From: Mycobacterium sp. 1554424.7
GTDB taxonomy: Bacteria; Actinomycetota; Actinomycetes; Mycobacteriales; Mycobacteriaceae
Direction of reading: 5' to 3'
Assembly: GCF_001665295.1 (NCBI RefSeq)
Contig: NZ_LZSE01000034.1
Span: 186,001 to 250,000 of the forward strand
Length of the DNA stretch: 64,000 bases
Shown: positions 53,040 through 62,475 of the stretch, piece after piece
Position numbering within the stretch: position 1 is the first letter of the stretch
How the letters are laid out: every line of letters starts with the position of its first letter
Program-made: the position numbers and the translations under genes
Notes under the pieces: model-generated
What the model saw: only the letters and a program-made list of their open reading frames with translations
The model's database searches: none
Told to the model about the DNA's origin: nothing

Positions 53040-54042
53040 GTCGGCGCAGCCTGGGCGCCAGGTCCTTTTCGAAGAGCTCCAGGAACCGGCGCTGGTCGTG
53101 GCCCGGTGCGTGGAACACCAGGTGGTTCAGACCCCACGTCACGTATTGACCGACCTTTTCGACGGCCTCGTCGGGATCCGACGCGACGATCCAGCGCTTG
53201 GTGATCTGCTCGATCGGCAGCGCGTCGGCGGCCTTCTCCATCTCGATCGGGTCGTCGATGCTGTGCTTCTGCTCGGCGGTCAGCGACAGCGGCGCCCAGA
53301 ACCGGGTGTTCTCCCGGGCCAGTTCCGGGTCGGTGTCGTAGGAGATCTTGATCTCGATCATCCGGTCGATTTCGTCTGGGTTCTTGCCCGCAGCCTCGGC
53401 GCCCTCGCGCATCGCGGGGATCAACTTGTCCTTGTAGAGCTCCTCGCCCTTGCCGGAGGTGCAGATGAACCCGTCGCCGGCGCGCCCGGCGTACTTGGCC
53501 ACCTGCGGTCCGCCCGCGGCGATGTAGATCGGGATACCGCCCTCGGGCACGTCATAGATCGAGGCGCCCTTCGTCTTGTAGAACTCGCCCTGGAAGTCGA
53601 CGCGGTCGCCGAGCCACAACTCGCGCATCAGCCGCACCGACTCGCGCAGCCGTGCGTAGCGCTCCTTGAACTCCGGCCACTCGCCCTCGTATCCGGTGGC
53701 GATCTCGTTCAACGCCTCACCGGTGCCGACGCCCAGGAAGATGCGGTTCGGGTACAGGCAGCCCATGGTCGCGAAGGCCTGGGCGATGACGGCGGGGTTG
53801 TAGCGGAAGGTCGGGGTGAGCACCGAGGTGCCCAGCACGATCCGCTCGGTGCGCTCGCCTACGGCGGTCATCCAGGCCAGCGAGAACGGTGCGTGCCCGC
53901 CCTTGTGCCGCCACGGCTGGAAGTGGTCACTGACGGTTGCGCTGTCCATGCCGTGAGCTTCGGCGGCGACGGCGAGTTCGACGAGCTCGCGCGGTGCGAA
54001 TTGTTCGGCGGAAGCCTTGTATCCAAGTTTGAGTTCAGCCAC
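53032..54042 (-). CDS. fgd1: F420-dependent glucose-6-phosphate dehydrogenase
   Basis: Reduces cofactor F420 with glucose-6-phosphate, the main source of F420H2 in mycobacteria and the activator of nitroimidazole prodrugs. The 336-residue enzyme is nearly identical in motif to FGD1: catalytic His40 in SDHFQPW with Trp44, [14 protein letters not shown] containing the catalytic Glu, and the phosphate-binding residues further on. It heads the fgd1-pta-ackA operon, and several putative F420 enzymes lie in this window. Confidence 0.96.
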   Translation of the reverse strand: MAELKLGYKASAEQFAPRELVELAVAAEAHGMDSATVSDHFQPWRHKGGHAPFSLAWMTAVGERTERIVLGTSVLTPTFRYNPAVIAQAFATMGCLYPNRIFLGVGTGEALNEIATGYEGEWPEFKERYARLRESVRLMRELWLGDRVDFQGEFYKTKGASIYDVPEGGIPIYIAAGGPQVAKYAGRAGDGFICTSGKGEELYKDKLIPAMREGAEAAGKNPDEIDRMIEIKISYDTDPELARENTRFWAPLSLTAEQKHSIDDPIEMEKAADALPIEQITKRWIVASDPDEAVEKVGQYVTWGLNHLVFHAPGHDQRRFLELFEKDLAPRLRRLG

Positions 54043-54067
54043 GGGTCATTTCTACTCCTGTATGGAT

Positions 54068-54172
54068 GGTCGCGACCCGCCGCGCCCGGCTTCGCCGCGC
54101 TTGCGATCGCTCCTACATCGACGGTCGCGACCCGCCGCGCCCGGCTTCGCCGCGCTTGCGATCGCTCCTACA
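54068..54172 (+). repeat. 50-bp perfect direct repeat, period 55 bp
   Basis: A 50-bp sequence starting GGTCGCGACCCGCCGCGCCC and ending GCGATCGCTCCTACA occurs at 54068-54117 and, identical, at 54123-54172. It fills most of the 139-bp space between divergent fgd1 and the metallo-hydrolase gene; the second copy ends 9 bp before that gene's ATG. The unit contains small self-complementary blocks (GGTCGCGACC, GCGATCGC). It may be a family of dispersed intergenic repeats. Confidence 0.9.
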
Positions 54173-54181
54173 CTCGCGGGC

Positions 54182-54919
54182 ATGGCGCAGCTAGTTCAGG
54201 TCACGGACACCGTCTACCTCGCCCAGGGCCACGCCGTGAACTGGACCCTGGTCGTCGACGGCACCGGCGTGATGTTGATCGACGCCGGTTACCCCGGAGA
54301 TCGCGAGGACGTGCTGGCCTCGCTGGCCAAGCTGGGATACGGGGCGGGCGACGTGCGCGCCATCCTGCTGACCCATGCGCACATCGACCACCTGGGCTCG
54401 GCGATCTGGTTCGCCCGCGAGCACGGCACCCCGGTGTACTGCCACGCCGACGAGGTGGGTCACGCCAAGCGGGAGTACCTGGAGCAGGTGTCCGTTTTCG
54501 ATGTGGCGCTGCGCATTTGGCGGCCGCGGTGGGCGGTGTGGGGGGCGCACGTGGTGCGCAACGGCGGGCTGATCCGCGACGGCATCCCGTCGACGCTGCC
54601 GCTGACCGCGGAGGTGGCGGCGGGCCTGCCCGGCAACCCGACGGTCGTCGCCACGCCCGGGCACACCGGCGGCCATTGCTCGTATGTCGTCGACGGCGTG
54701 CTGGCCAGCGGCGACGCGCTGATCACCGGCCACCCGCTGCTGCGCCGCGGCGGGCCGCAGCTGCTGCCGGCGGTGTTCAGCCACGACCAGCAGAGCTGCC
54801 TGCGCAGCCTGGAGGCGCTGGCCGCGCTGGACACGGAGGTGTTGCTGCCCGGTCACGGCGACGTGTGGCGCGGCCCGATCCGCGAGGCGACGGAAGCGGC
54901 GCTCGAGCGGGCGCAATGA
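54182..54919 (+). CDS. Metallo-beta-lactamase fold hydrolase (Rv0406c type)
   Basis: A 245-residue zinc hydrolase. The metal-binding motif THAHIDHLG (HxHxDH) and later histidines in TPGHTGGHCSYV and LPGHGDVW are present, with the bridging Asp in SGDALITGH. The fold serves many reactions and the substrate is not readable. The ATG lies 9 bp after the second copy of a 50-bp repeat, leaving no ordinary ribosome site. Confidence 0.9.
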   Translation: MAQLVQVTDTVYLAQGHAVNWTLVVDGTGVMLIDAGYPGDREDVLASLAKLGYGAGDVRAILLTHAHIDHLGSAIWFAREHGTPVYCHADEVGHAKREYLEQVSVFDVALRIWRPRWAVWGAHVVRNGGLIRDGIPSTLPLTAEVAAGLPGNPTVVATPGHTGGHCSYVVDGVLASGDALITGHPLLRRGGPQLLPAVFSHDQQSCLRSLEALAALDTEVLLPGHGDVWRGPIREATEAALERAQ

Positions 54920-54935
54920 CGAGCTGGGCGGCGAG

Positions 54936-56126
54936 CTAGCGCGAAGCGACGTACTCGGGCAAGGCGATGTCGTCGCGGAATTCACTCCCGATGACCCGGT
55001 CGGCCACCCACGGGATGTCCAGCAATTTGGATGCCTGATTCCGGGTCCACAATCCGAGCGACGTCTTCGGTGCGAACATCGAGGCGAACGCGCGCGCCGA
55101 CCGCTGCCTGGCCTCGACGATCGGACGCAGTCGGCGTTCATAGCGCAGAAACGCCTCGCGGTGGTCGGCATCGGCGCGGCTGAGTTCGCCGGCCAGCACG
55201 TAGGCCTGCACCATCGCCAGGCCGGTCCCCTCCCCCGCCAAGAGCGAGACCGCGCTGGCGGCGTCGCCGATCAGCGCCACCCGCCCCTCCGACCAGCGGT
55301 CTATCACGATTTGGCTCACGCGGTCGAAGTACACGTCGGGGGCGGCGTCGAGTTCGCGCAGTATCTCTGGGCATTCCCACCCGGCGTCGCCGAAGACCTG
55401 ACGCAGGGTGGCCCGGACCTCGGGCAGGTTTCGTGGGTCGGGGCCGCGCATGTGCTCGGCGGTGAAAACGAATAGAAACAGGGTCTTTTCGCCGCGCATC
55501 GCGAACCGCGCGAGCATTCGACCGGGCGTGGTGTAGGCGAGGTAGACGAGTTCGTCACGCGGCCGGTAGCCCTCGACTTCGAAGGCGGCCACCCGGTAGC
55601 CGAGTTCGGCCTCGAATTCAGACTCGGGCCCGAACACCAAGCCGCGCACCGGCGAATGGATGCCACCGGCGCCGACGACCAAGTCGAACCGTCGCGACGG
55701 GCCGCCCGCTAACGTGACGTGAACCCCGGCGCCATCTTGCGCGATGGCGGAAACGCTTTCACCGAACAGGGTTTCGACATGCGGGTCGATCGAGCGGTGG
55801 ATCATGGCCGCCAGATCCCCGCGCGGGACGGTGACGAAGCGGCCATCGAGGTTGCGCTGGAACGACTCCGCCGAAAAGCCGCCCACCTTCCGTGAATTCC
55901 GGTCCACCAGCCGCACTTCCCGGACCACGTAACCTGCGGCGTGCAATTCCGGGGTAAGCCCCATCCGTTCGGCGACGGAATACCCGCCACCCCAGAAATC
56001 CACCACGTAGCCGCCCGTGCGCAGCCGCGGCGCCTTTTCTATCAGGGCCGGCTCGTGGCCATAACGCCAAAGCCAGTACGCGAGCGTCGGGCCGGCGATG
56101 CCGGCTCCGACGACTGCGATCTTCAT
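54936..56126 (-). CDS. FAD-dependent monooxygenase (PHBH/UbiH fold)
   Basis: A 396-residue flavoprotein hydroxylase, likely acting on an aromatic or polyketide substrate. The FAD-binding GAGIAGPTLAYWL starts at residue 7, the DG-type VVGAGGIHSPVR is central, and GDAASAVSLLAGEGTGLAMVQAYVLAGEL is the second FAD motif. ATG 56126 is preceded by AGGAGAGGGG; a GTG six bases upstream is an alternative. It diverges from the SnoaL-like gene. The two could work on one pathway. Confidence 0.88.
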   Translation of the reverse strand: MKIAVVGAGIAGPTLAYWLWRYGHEPALIEKAPRLRTGGYVVDFWGGGYSVAERMGLTPELHAAGYVVREVRLVDRNSRKVGGFSAESFQRNLDGRFVTVPRGDLAAMIHRSIDPHVETLFGESVSAIAQDGAGVHVTLAGGPSRRFDLVVGAGGIHSPVRGLVFGPESEFEAELGYRVAAFEVEGYRPRDELVYLAYTTPGRMLARFAMRGEKTLFLFVFTAEHMRGPDPRNLPEVRATLRQVFGDAGWECPEILRELDAAPDVYFDRVSQIVIDRWSEGRVALIGDAASAVSLLAGEGTGLAMVQAYVLAGELSRADADHREAFLRYERRLRPIVEARQRSARAFASMFAPKTSLGLWTRNQASKLLDIPWVADRVIGSEFRDDIALPEYVASR

Positions 56127-56168
56127 GCGCACACCCCTCTCCTGCGCAGTGCACCCAATATATCATAG

Positions 56169-56181
56169 TGCAATAGTTGCA
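56169..56181. promoter_or_regulatory. Short inverted repeat in divergent promoter region
   Basis: TGCAA-TAG-TTGCA lies in an AT-rich 60-bp island between the monooxygenase and SnoaL-like genes, which diverge. It is a plausible binding site for a dimeric regulator, but no regulator gene is adjacent. Confidence 0.3.
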
Positions 56182-56248
56182 TGCGGAAATTAAATGAAGC
56201 GTTGAGCGGACCGCGATGACGTCCGCGCCAACCGGGTACCCGTAAGGC

Positions 56249-56674
56249 ATGCCAGACAACGAGAGTTTCCAGCAGGCGGCCGAACGCATCTACCACGACT
56301 GGGACACGGCGCTGAGCGAAGACGACGTCGACGCGCTCCTGGCGCTCTATGCCCCCGACGCCGTGCTGGAGAGCCCGGCGGTTCCGCTGACGTTGGGCAC
56401 CGAAACCGGAATAGTCCGCGGGCACAGCGAGTTACGGCCGCTGCTCGAACGCGTCGCCGCCCGCAAGCCACCGCTGCGCACCTATTACCGGACCGGCTAC
56501 CTCACCGACGGCGAGCGAACGATGATCTTCGAATACCCGCGTGTCACGCCCGACGGGGAGCAAATGGATTTCGTCGAGGTCATGGAGATCGCCGACGGGC
56601 TCATCCAGCGCCACTGCGTGTACTGGGGCTGGCGCGGCGTGAAGGTCATCCAGGACGACGCGTACCACAAGTAG
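56249..56674 (+). CDS. SnoaL/NTF2-like protein
   Basis: A 141-residue cone-shaped NTF2-like fold protein. The pattern [44 protein letters not shown] and [22 protein letters not shown] is typical of SnoaL-like polyketide cyclases and isomerases, and equally of structural ligand binders. It faces a FAD monooxygenase gene. The reaction is unknown. Confidence 0.82.
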   Translation: MPDNESFQQAAERIYHDWDTALSEDDVDALLALYAPDAVLESPAVPLTLGTETGIVRGHSELRPLLERVAARKPPLRTYYRTGYLTDGERTMIFEYPRVTPDGEQMDFVEVMEIADGLIQRHCVYWGWRGVKVIQDDAYHK

Positions 56675-56736
56675 TGCAAGACTGAGTCGCAGCAGCCACA
56701 GCAGCCCCTCTCCCGGACCGGTGGATCGATGGCAAA

Positions 56737-56759
56737 ATGCGCTATCACATGCGCTATCA
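56737..56759 (+). repeat. Two direct copies of ATGCGCTATCA
   Basis: ATGCGCTATCA occurs twice with a 12-bp period, ending 15 bp before the start of the YnfA-like gene and just ahead of its GGAG ribosome site. Together with 100 bp of otherwise featureless sequence, this is the only marked element upstream of that gene. It could be a regulator site or a small duplication. Confidence 0.5.
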
Positions 56760-56774
56760 AAAAGGAGATCGGTT

Positions 56775-57110
56775 GTGACGATCGCCAAGTCGATCGCGTT
56801 GTTCGCGCTGGCGGCGCTGTTGGAGATCGGCGGCGCGTGGTTGGTGTGGCAGGGGTTGCGTGAACATCGCGGCTGGGCGTGGGTGGGATCGGGCGTCATC
56901 GCGCTGGGCGGCTACGGCTTCGTCGCCACCCTGCAGCCCGACGCGCATTTCGGTCGCATCCTGGCGGCATATGGCGGGATCTTTGTGGCGGGCTCGCTGC
57001 TGTGGGGCATGGGCTTCGACGGATTTCGGCCAGATCGCTGGGATGTGGTCGGGGCGGTGATCTGTCTGCTGGGCGTCGCCGTCATCATGTACGCACCGCG
57101 AACCCGCTAA
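56775..57110 (+). CDS. YnfA/UPF0060 family small membrane protein
   Basis: A 111-residue four-helix membrane protein of the UPF0060 family, relatives of small multidrug resistance transporters. [27 protein letters not shown] with its conserved Glu in helix 1, [29 protein letters not shown], and [20 protein letters not shown] are diagnostic. The start is GTG 56775 after GGAG; the end overlaps the convergent LLM gene by 4 bases. Confidence 0.93.
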   Translation: MTIAKSIALFALAALLEIGGAWLVWQGLREHRGWAWVGSGVIALGGYGFVATLQPDAHFGRILAAYGGIFVAGSLLWGMGFDGFRPDRWDVVGAVICLLGVAVIMYAPRTR

Positions 57111-58447
57111 GCGACCAGCCCCAGGTTTTCCCGCAGCGTCTCGCCGGTGTACTCGGTGCGGAACGCGCCACGCTCCTGCAGCACCGGCACCACCCGGTCG
57201 ACGAACTCGTCCAGGCCGTGCGGCGTCAGGTGCGGCACCAGGATGAAACCGTCGCAGGCGTCGGCCTGGATGTAGGCGTCGATGGCATCGGCAATGCGAC
57301 TCGGCGTGCCGACGAACTGCTCGCGGCTGGTGACCGCGATGACCAGCTCGCGGATCGACAGGTTCTCGGCTAAAGCGCGCTCGCGGTACTTGCGCGCCAC
57401 GGCGACGGGATCTCCGTGCCGGACCCGGCCCTGCGTGATGGCGCTGTCGACGACCGGATCGAAATCGGGCAGCGGGCCGTCCGGGTCGTGGTCGGACAGC
57501 TCGCGGCCCCACACCTGCTCGAGCATCGCGATCGCCGTCGCGCCGCTGACCTGTTGATAGCGGATGTGCCGCGCCCGGTCCTGCGCCTCGGCGTCGGTGT
57601 CGCCGATGACGAACGTCGCCGCGGGAAAGACCTTGAGCCGGTTGGGGTCCCGGCCGTAGGACGCGGCGCGGCCCTTGACGTCGGCGTAGTAGCGCTGACC
57701 GTTCTGAAGCGACCCGTGCAGCGTGAACAGGGCGTCGGCGTTGCGGGCGCCGAACGCGCGGCCGTCGGCGGAGTCGCCGGCCTGCAGCAGTATCGGATGG
57801 CCCTGCGGCCCCGCGGGCAGCGTGGCGTACCCGCGCACGTCGAACTGGGGGCCGCGGTGCGCGACGCTTCGGATCCGGGCGGGATCGGCGTGGACCCCGG
57901 CCCCGACGTCGGCCAGGATGGCGCCGGCCTCCCAGCTGTCCCAGAACTGCCGGGCCACGGCGAGGAACTCCTCGGCCCGCGCGTACCGGTCGGCGTGGTC
58001 GAGGAAGCCGCCACGGCGGAAGTTGGCGCCGGTGAAGGCGTCCGACGAGGTCACCATGTTCCAGCCGGCGCGGCCACCGGACAGGTGGTCGAGCGACGCG
58101 AATTGCCTTGCCACCTCGAAGGGTTCGTTGAAGGTGGTGTTGATGGTTCCGGTCAGACCGATCCGGTCGGTGACGCCTGCGAGCGCGGCCAGCACGGTGA
58201 AGGTGTCCGGGCGGCCGACCACGTCGAGGTCGTAGATGCGGCCGCGGTGCTCCCGCAGCCGCAGCCCCTCGGCCAGGAAGAAGAAATCGAACAATCCCCG
58301 TTCGGCGGTGCGGGCCAGGTGCACGAACGACTCGAACTCGATCTGGCTGCCCGAGCTCGGGTCCGTCCACACCGTGGTGTTGTTGACGCCAGGAAAGTGG
58401 GCGGCCAGGTGAATCGGCTTGCGCTGCTTGCCCTCCCGCACCCTCAT
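57107..58447 (-). CDS. FMN-type monooxygenase, NtaA/SnaA/DszA family
   Basis: A 446-residue luciferase-fold monooxygenase. [62 protein letters not shown] and [23 protein letters not shown] mark the NtaA/SnaA/DszA branch, which uses reduced FMN on sulfur- or nitrogen-containing substrates. It is the last of four genes joined by 4-base overlaps. No flavin reductase is next to it. Confidence 0.87.
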   Translation of the reverse strand: MRVREGKQRKPIHLAAHFPGVNNTTVWTDPSSGSQIEFESFVHLARTAERGLFDFFFLAEGLRLREHRGRIYDLDVVGRPDTFTVLAALAGVTDRIGLTGTINTTFNEPFEVARQFASLDHLSGGRAGWNMVTSSDAFTGANFRRGGFLDHADRYARAEEFLAVARQFWDSWEAGAILADVGAGVHADPARIRSVAHRGPQFDVRGYATLPAGPQGHPILLQAGDSADGRAFGARNADALFTLHGSLQNGQRYYADVKGRAASYGRDPNRLKVFPAATFVIGDTDAEAQDRARHIRYQQVSGATAIAMLEQVWGRELSDHDPDGPLPDFDPVVDSAITQGRVRHGDPVAVARKYRERALAENLSIRELVIAVTSREQFVGTPSRIADAIDAYIQADACDGFILVPHLTPHGLDEFVDRVVPVLQERGAFRTEYTGETLRENLGLVA

Positions 58448-59565
58448 CCGCTGATCCCCCACCGCTTGGCGATCAGTTCGTGCGAGCGCAGCCGGTCGCG
58501 GTGCCGGTGGGTGACGGAGGTGACGACGAGTTCGTCGGCGGCGGTGACGCGTTGCAGCGCGGACAGCCGCTCGGCGACCTCGTCCGGATCGCCGACGAAC
58601 TGCGTTTCCAGCCGGTCTTTCACCACCGGGAGCTGCTCCTCGGTGAGCGGAGGGCAGTCGTCGGGATCCGGATAGGGCACCGCGCCCACGCCCGTCCGGA
58701 TGGAATACACCCAATGCCCATAGCTGGCCGCCAGATGCCTTGCGGTGGCGGTGTCGTCGGCGACCACGATGTCGGCGGACACCACGACGTAGGGCCGCTC
58801 CAAGGCGGCCGACGGGACGAAGGCGGCTCGGTAGGCCTCGATCGCCTCCAGCGCGGTCGCCGGGGTGATGTGGTAGCTGGCGACGAACGGCAAACCCCGC
58901 GCACCGGCCAGCTTGGCGCTTTCACCCCGGGTGCTGCCAAAGATCCACGGCGTCAGCCCGGATCGCTCGCCCGGCACCGCGTGCACGTCGAAACCCTCGA
59001 CCTCGTAGGTGCCGTCCAGCAGGGCGATGATGTCGGCGAGTTGCTCGGCGAAGCCGGGCGCCACCGCCCCGGGCTGTTGCAGGATCCCCATGGTCGCCTG
59101 CACGCGTTCCTTGTCGAGGAGTCCGCGGAGGTCGAACGGCAGGGGGACCACCACGCCGTCGACCTCGTGCCACTGCCGCGGCGGGCGGGACTTGGCCGAC
59201 GGCGATTTCGGTTTGTACCCGGTGTCACGTCGCTGTCCCCGGCCGACGCCCAGGTCGATGCGACCCGGGTAGAACGCCTCGAGCATGCCGAAGCTCTCGA
59301 CCACCGCGACCGGCGTGGTGTACCCGAGCTGGATGGCGGCCGAACCCACCCGAATGCTGTTGGTAGCGGCCGCGATCTGGCCGATCAGCACCGCCGTCGC
59401 CGAGCTGGCCACGCCGACGAAGTGGTGCTCGGCGAGCCAATACCGGCGATAACCCCACCGCTCGGCGCGCTGGGCCAGGTCGATGGTGTTGCGTAGGGCC
59501 GTCGCGGCGTCGCCGCCCGCGCTGATTGGCGACAGGTCCAGAATCGAAAGCGGCACCGGGGTCAT
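58444..59565 (-). CDS. Luciferase-like flavin-dependent oxidoreductase
   Basis: A 373-residue LLM-class enzyme with the [11 protein letters not shown] motif near residue 40, [42 protein letters not shown], and a C-terminal [16 protein letters not shown]. This combination is widespread in LLM flavin-dependent oxidoreductases (sometimes labelled MsnO8). It overlaps both LLM neighbours by 4 bases. Substrate unknown. Confidence 0.87.
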   Translation of the reverse strand: MTPVPLSILDLSPISAGGDAATALRNTIDLAQRAERWGYRRYWLAEHHFVGVASSATAVLIGQIAAATNSIRVGSAAIQLGYTTPVAVVESFGMLEAFYPGRIDLGVGRGQRRDTGYKPKSPSAKSRPPRQWHEVDGVVVPLPFDLRGLLDKERVQATMGILQQPGAVAPGFAEQLADIIALLDGTYEVEGFDVHAVPGERSGLTPWIFGSTRGESAKLAGARGLPFVASYHITPATALEAIEAYRAAFVPSAALERPYVVVSADIVVADDTATARHLAASYGHWVYSIRTGVGAVPYPDPDDCPPLTEEQLPVVKDRLETQFVGDPDEVAERLSALQRVTAADELVVTSVTHRHRDRLRSHELIAKRWGISG

Positions 59566-60656
59566 CGGTTCACCGCCGCATAGCGATTGGGCGCCACCGG
59601 CAGGCCGAGGCGCGCGCGCAGGGTCTCGCCCGCGCGATAGTCGGTGCGGAAGAGCTCGGCGCGCTGCAGCAGCGGCACCACCTCGTCGACGATCACCGGC
59701 AGGTCGGTGGCGTTGACGGCCGGGCGCAGCCGCGCGCCGTCGATGCCCAGCCGCTGCCAGTCCAGCAGCAGCTCCACCAACTCGGTTGCACCCCCCGTGA
59801 AGACGAGCGCGTCGGAGCGGAAGTCGCCCGCGCCGCCGAACGAAACCACCACGTCGGCAAGGACTTTCAGGTGTGTGCCGCCCGCCGCGCGCAGCTCCGC
59901 GAGGATGCCTTGCACCGACGCGCCGTCGGTGGGCGTGATGAAGACGACGTCGGCGCCCGCCGCGGCGAACTCGTAGGCCGGGCCGACGTGCGCCAGCGCG
60001 GCCACCACGGGTTGGCCCTGCGGCGGGCGGGGGGTGATTGAGGGCCCCTTGACCGAAAAGTATTTACCCGTGAAGTCGATGTAGTGCAGCTTGTTCACGT
60101 CGACGTAGCGCCCCGTCCTCACGTCGCGGATGATCGCGTCGTCCTCCCAGCTGTCCCACAGCCGGCGCACCACGTCGACGTACTCGACGGCCTCCTCGAA
60201 GAGGGGCACCTGGGACACGTCCCGGCGCCCGAACAGCGCCGCCTCGTGCGCGGTGCCGCTCACCCGCGGCTGCCAGCCGGCCCGGCCGTGAGACACAAAG
60301 TCAAGGGTGGCAATCGATTTGGAGACGTGAAAGGGCTCGGTGTGGGTGACCGTGGCCACCGGGATCAGCCCGATGTGCCGCGTGGCCGGGGCGATCCGCG
60401 CCGCGACCAGCACGGCGTCGGCGCGACCGGTCAGCCGGTCCGGATGAATCCGCGAGCTTCGCCCGATCTGGGGCATCAGGGTGTCGTCGATGGTGAGGAA
60501 GTCCAGCAGCCCGCGCTCGGCCGTCGCCGCCAGCCCGGCCCAGTAGCGGCCGCCCAGCACCGACGGCGTGTCCGGGTCCCCGGCGAGGGTGGCGCGCCAC
60601 GCGTGGGGATGCCAGCCGTATCCGTCGAGCGCGACGCCGAGATGGAACTGGGTCAT
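59562..60656 (-). CDS. Luciferase-like monooxygenase (SsuD/NtaA-related)
   Basis: A 364-residue LLM-class enzyme. [16 protein letters not shown] at the N-terminus, [48 protein letters not shown] and [13 protein letters not shown] point to the same branch as the first LLM protein. ATG 60656 overlaps the GNAT stop (ATGA); GTG 60665 is an alternative start. It is the second gene of the unit. Confidence 0.85.
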   Translation of the reverse strand: MTQFHLGVALDGYGWHPHAWRATLAGDPDTPSVLGGRYWAGLAATAERGLLDFLTIDDTLMPQIGRSSRIHPDRLTGRADAVLVAARIAPATRHIGLIPVATVTHTEPFHVSKSIATLDFVSHGRAGWQPRVSGTAHEAALFGRRDVSQVPLFEEAVEYVDVVRRLWDSWEDDAIIRDVRTGRYVDVNKLHYIDFTGKYFSVKGPSITPRPPQGQPVVAALAHVGPAYEFAAAGADVVFITPTDGASVQGILAELRAAGGTHLKVLADVVVSFGGAGDFRSDALVFTGGATELVELLLDWQRLGIDGARLRPAVNATDLPVIVDEVVPLLQRAELFRTDYRAGETLRARLGLPVAPNRYAAVNR

Positions 60657-61141
60657 ATCAACCACTTTTCGAAGGCGATCGGGCGAAACGGGCCCCAGTC
60701 CGGCAGCGGCTCGGCGGGGGCGATGCGGGCGTAGCCCGTCGCGTCGTAGAGCGCCTCGGCCTCGGGTTGGCGACTGCCGGTGATCAGATACAGCCGCCGG
60801 TACCCGCGCGCCGCGGCCTCGGCCTCCAGGGCGGCCAGCAGCGCCCGGGCGTAACCGCGGCGCCGATGCGCGCTGTCGGTCCAGATCCGCTTGAGCTCGG
60901 CGGTGTCGGCGTCGAAACGGCGAAACGCCCCGCCGGTGACCGGCGTGCCGTTCACCACCCCGATGAGCAGGCCGCCGTCGGGCGCCGCCAACTCGTCCGC
61001 CGGCACGGGCAGCCAGGCCAGGTGCGCCTCCGGCGTCCCGCCGTAGCGCTGCGCGTATTCGACGGCCAGCTCGGCCAGCAGCGGCTGCGCCACCGGGTCT
61101 TCGGGGGTGGCCGACACGAACTCGAGCTGGGTGTGGGTCAT
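60653..61141 (-). CDS. GNAT family N-acetyltransferase
   Basis: A 162-residue acetyltransferase with an intact acetyl-CoA loop, RRRGYARALLAALEAEAAARG, and the closing LYDATGYARI. It is the first gene of a four-gene unit with the three luciferase-like monooxygenases, so it might modify the same substrate or protect against it. The start is ATG 61141 or the GTG three bases earlier. Confidence 0.88.
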   Translation of the reverse strand: MTHTQLEFVSATPEDPVAQPLLAELAVEYAQRYGGTPEAHLAWLPVPADELAAPDGGLLIGVVNGTPVTGGAFRRFDADTAELKRIWTDSAHRRRGYARALLAALEAEAAARGYRRLYLITGSRQPEAEALYDATGYARIAPAEPLPDWGPFRPIAFEKWLI

Positions 61142-61151
61142 CACTTAGCGT

Positions 61152-62072
61152 CTAACGCTCGTCGCCTGGCGGCATTCCGGCCCGGGTCGCGGTCACGTAT
61201 CCGGGGACGAGCTCCACGTCCGTTGGGCGGCCCCGCCAGAATTCGCCCAGCCCGAGGCCGGCGAACAGCTCGACGACGTTGCGCTGGACCGTCTCCCAGC
61301 CGTGCGTCGCCAGATACTCGGGTACGTAACGGTATTCGCCCGGGTACGTCAGGCTGGCCAGGTCGACGTTCAGGCCGTGCTGTCGCCAGCCCTCGACGAA
61401 GGCCTCCCGCGCCGCCTGCCGTTCCGGGGTCCAGCTCGCCATGTGATCGGCGGAGAAGCGGCTGCCGGGCGCGCTCGCCTCCGTGACGCCGGCCAGCAAC
61501 CGGTGCTGCGCGTCGGGCGGCAGGTAGCCGACGAGCAGTTGCTCGGCGATCCAGGCGGTGGGCGCCGCGGCGTCAAACCCCGCCCGCCGCAGGGCCACGA
61601 GCCAATCCTGCAGAAGGTCGACGCCGATCGCGCGGCGGTGCGCGGCCGGCCGCGCCTGCAGCCCGCGCAGCACCTCGGCCTTGAAATCCAGGACGTCCGG
61701 CCGGTCGATCTCGTAGACCGTGGTCCCCGGCGGCCACCACAGCCGATACGGCCGGGTGTCGAGGCCGGACGCCAGGATCACCACCTGGCGGATGCCGGAG
61801 CGGCCCGCGTCGGCCAGAAATTCGTCCAGGAACCGGCCGTAGGCGGCCTGGACGTGGATCAGCCCCGCCGTGACCGGGTGGCCGCCGTCGTCGTCGGCGT
61901 ATCGCTCGTCCTCGATCACCTCGGTGAAGTACGGCACGCCGGCGGCGCGCACCAGCGGCTCGGCGAACGGGTCGTCGAGGAGGCCCTTGTTGGTGGCCAC
62001 GGCCCTGACGACCGCGTCGAACGTGGTGGTCACGCCGTCGCCGGTGCCCGGATTCCAGCTGGCGGGTGCCAT
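61152..62072 (-). CDS. SAM-dependent methyltransferase, mycobacterial TIGR00027 type
   Basis: A 306-residue methyltransferase of the leucine-carboxyl-methyltransferase-like family that is greatly expanded in mycobacteria. Motif I is VVILASGLDTRPYRL, then VYEIDRPDVLDFK binds SAM, with DLLQDW and WIAEQLLVGYLP downstream. Substrates of this family are generally unknown. It starts 7 bp after the DUF3054 gene. Confidence 0.9.
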   Translation of the reverse strand: MAPASWNPGTGDGVTTTFDAVVRAVATNKGLLDDPFAEPLVRAAGVPYFTEVIEDERYADDDGGHPVTAGLIHVQAAYGRFLDEFLADAGRSGIRQVVILASGLDTRPYRLWWPPGTTVYEIDRPDVLDFKAEVLRGLQARPAAHRRAIGVDLLQDWLVALRRAGFDAAAPTAWIAEQLLVGYLPPDAQHRLLAGVTEASAPGSRFSADHMASWTPERQAAREAFVEGWRQHGLNVDLASLTYPGEYRYVPEYLATHGWETVQRNVVELFAGLGLGEFWRGRPTDVELVPGYVTATRAGMPPGDER

Positions 62073-62079
62073 CGTCGGC

Positions 62080-62442
62080 TCAGACGCCGGTGCGGCGCCG
62101 CAGGGCCAGGCCGGCGGCGGCCCGCCAGCCGAGCAACAGGACCGCGGTGACCGTCGCGGCCACCACCACGAAGCTCGCCGCCACGCCCGCCGCGCTGACC
62201 TTGCGCAGCAGCATCCCGACCACCACGGTGGACCCCCAGACGATCACCCCGGTGGGCGCCACGGCCGTGGGCCGCCGCCAGCCGCGGGAAAGCAGCCACC
62301 CGACGACGGTCCCTGTCAGAAACGGCCAGGCCGTCGTCGCGACGCCCCCGACGGTGAGCCCTTCGGCGTGGCTGCGGCGTCCGAGGGCGCAGAACACCAG
62401 CACGGCGACGACGTCCACGAGCAGGTACGCCATCCTCCGCAT
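62080..62442 (-). CDS. DUF3054 membrane protein (Rv0401 type)
   Basis: A 120-residue membrane protein with four predicted helices (LLVDVVAVLVFCALG, WPFLTGTVVGWLLS, VIVWGSTVVVGMLL, AASFVVVAATVTAVLLLGW). GRRSHAEG after helix 1 is the DUF3054 signature. It diverges from fadE7 across 33 bp, the same relation as Rv0401 and Rv0400c. Function unknown. Confidence 0.9.
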   Translation of the reverse strand: MRRMAYLLVDVVAVLVFCALGRRSHAEGLTVGGVATTAWPFLTGTVVGWLLSRGWRRPTAVAPTGVIVWGSTVVVGMLLRKVSAAGVAASFVVVAATVTAVLLLGWRAAAGLALRRRTGV

Positions 62443-62475
62443 GCCGCGAGACTACCGGGTGGCAGGCTGGCGGTT

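Noticed and set aside
54017-54181. N-terminal extension of the metallo-hydrolase through the 50-bp repeats
   Set aside because: Those codons merely translate the duplicated repeat (twice the same Arg/Pro/Ala-rich peptide); the fold starts at ATG 54182.
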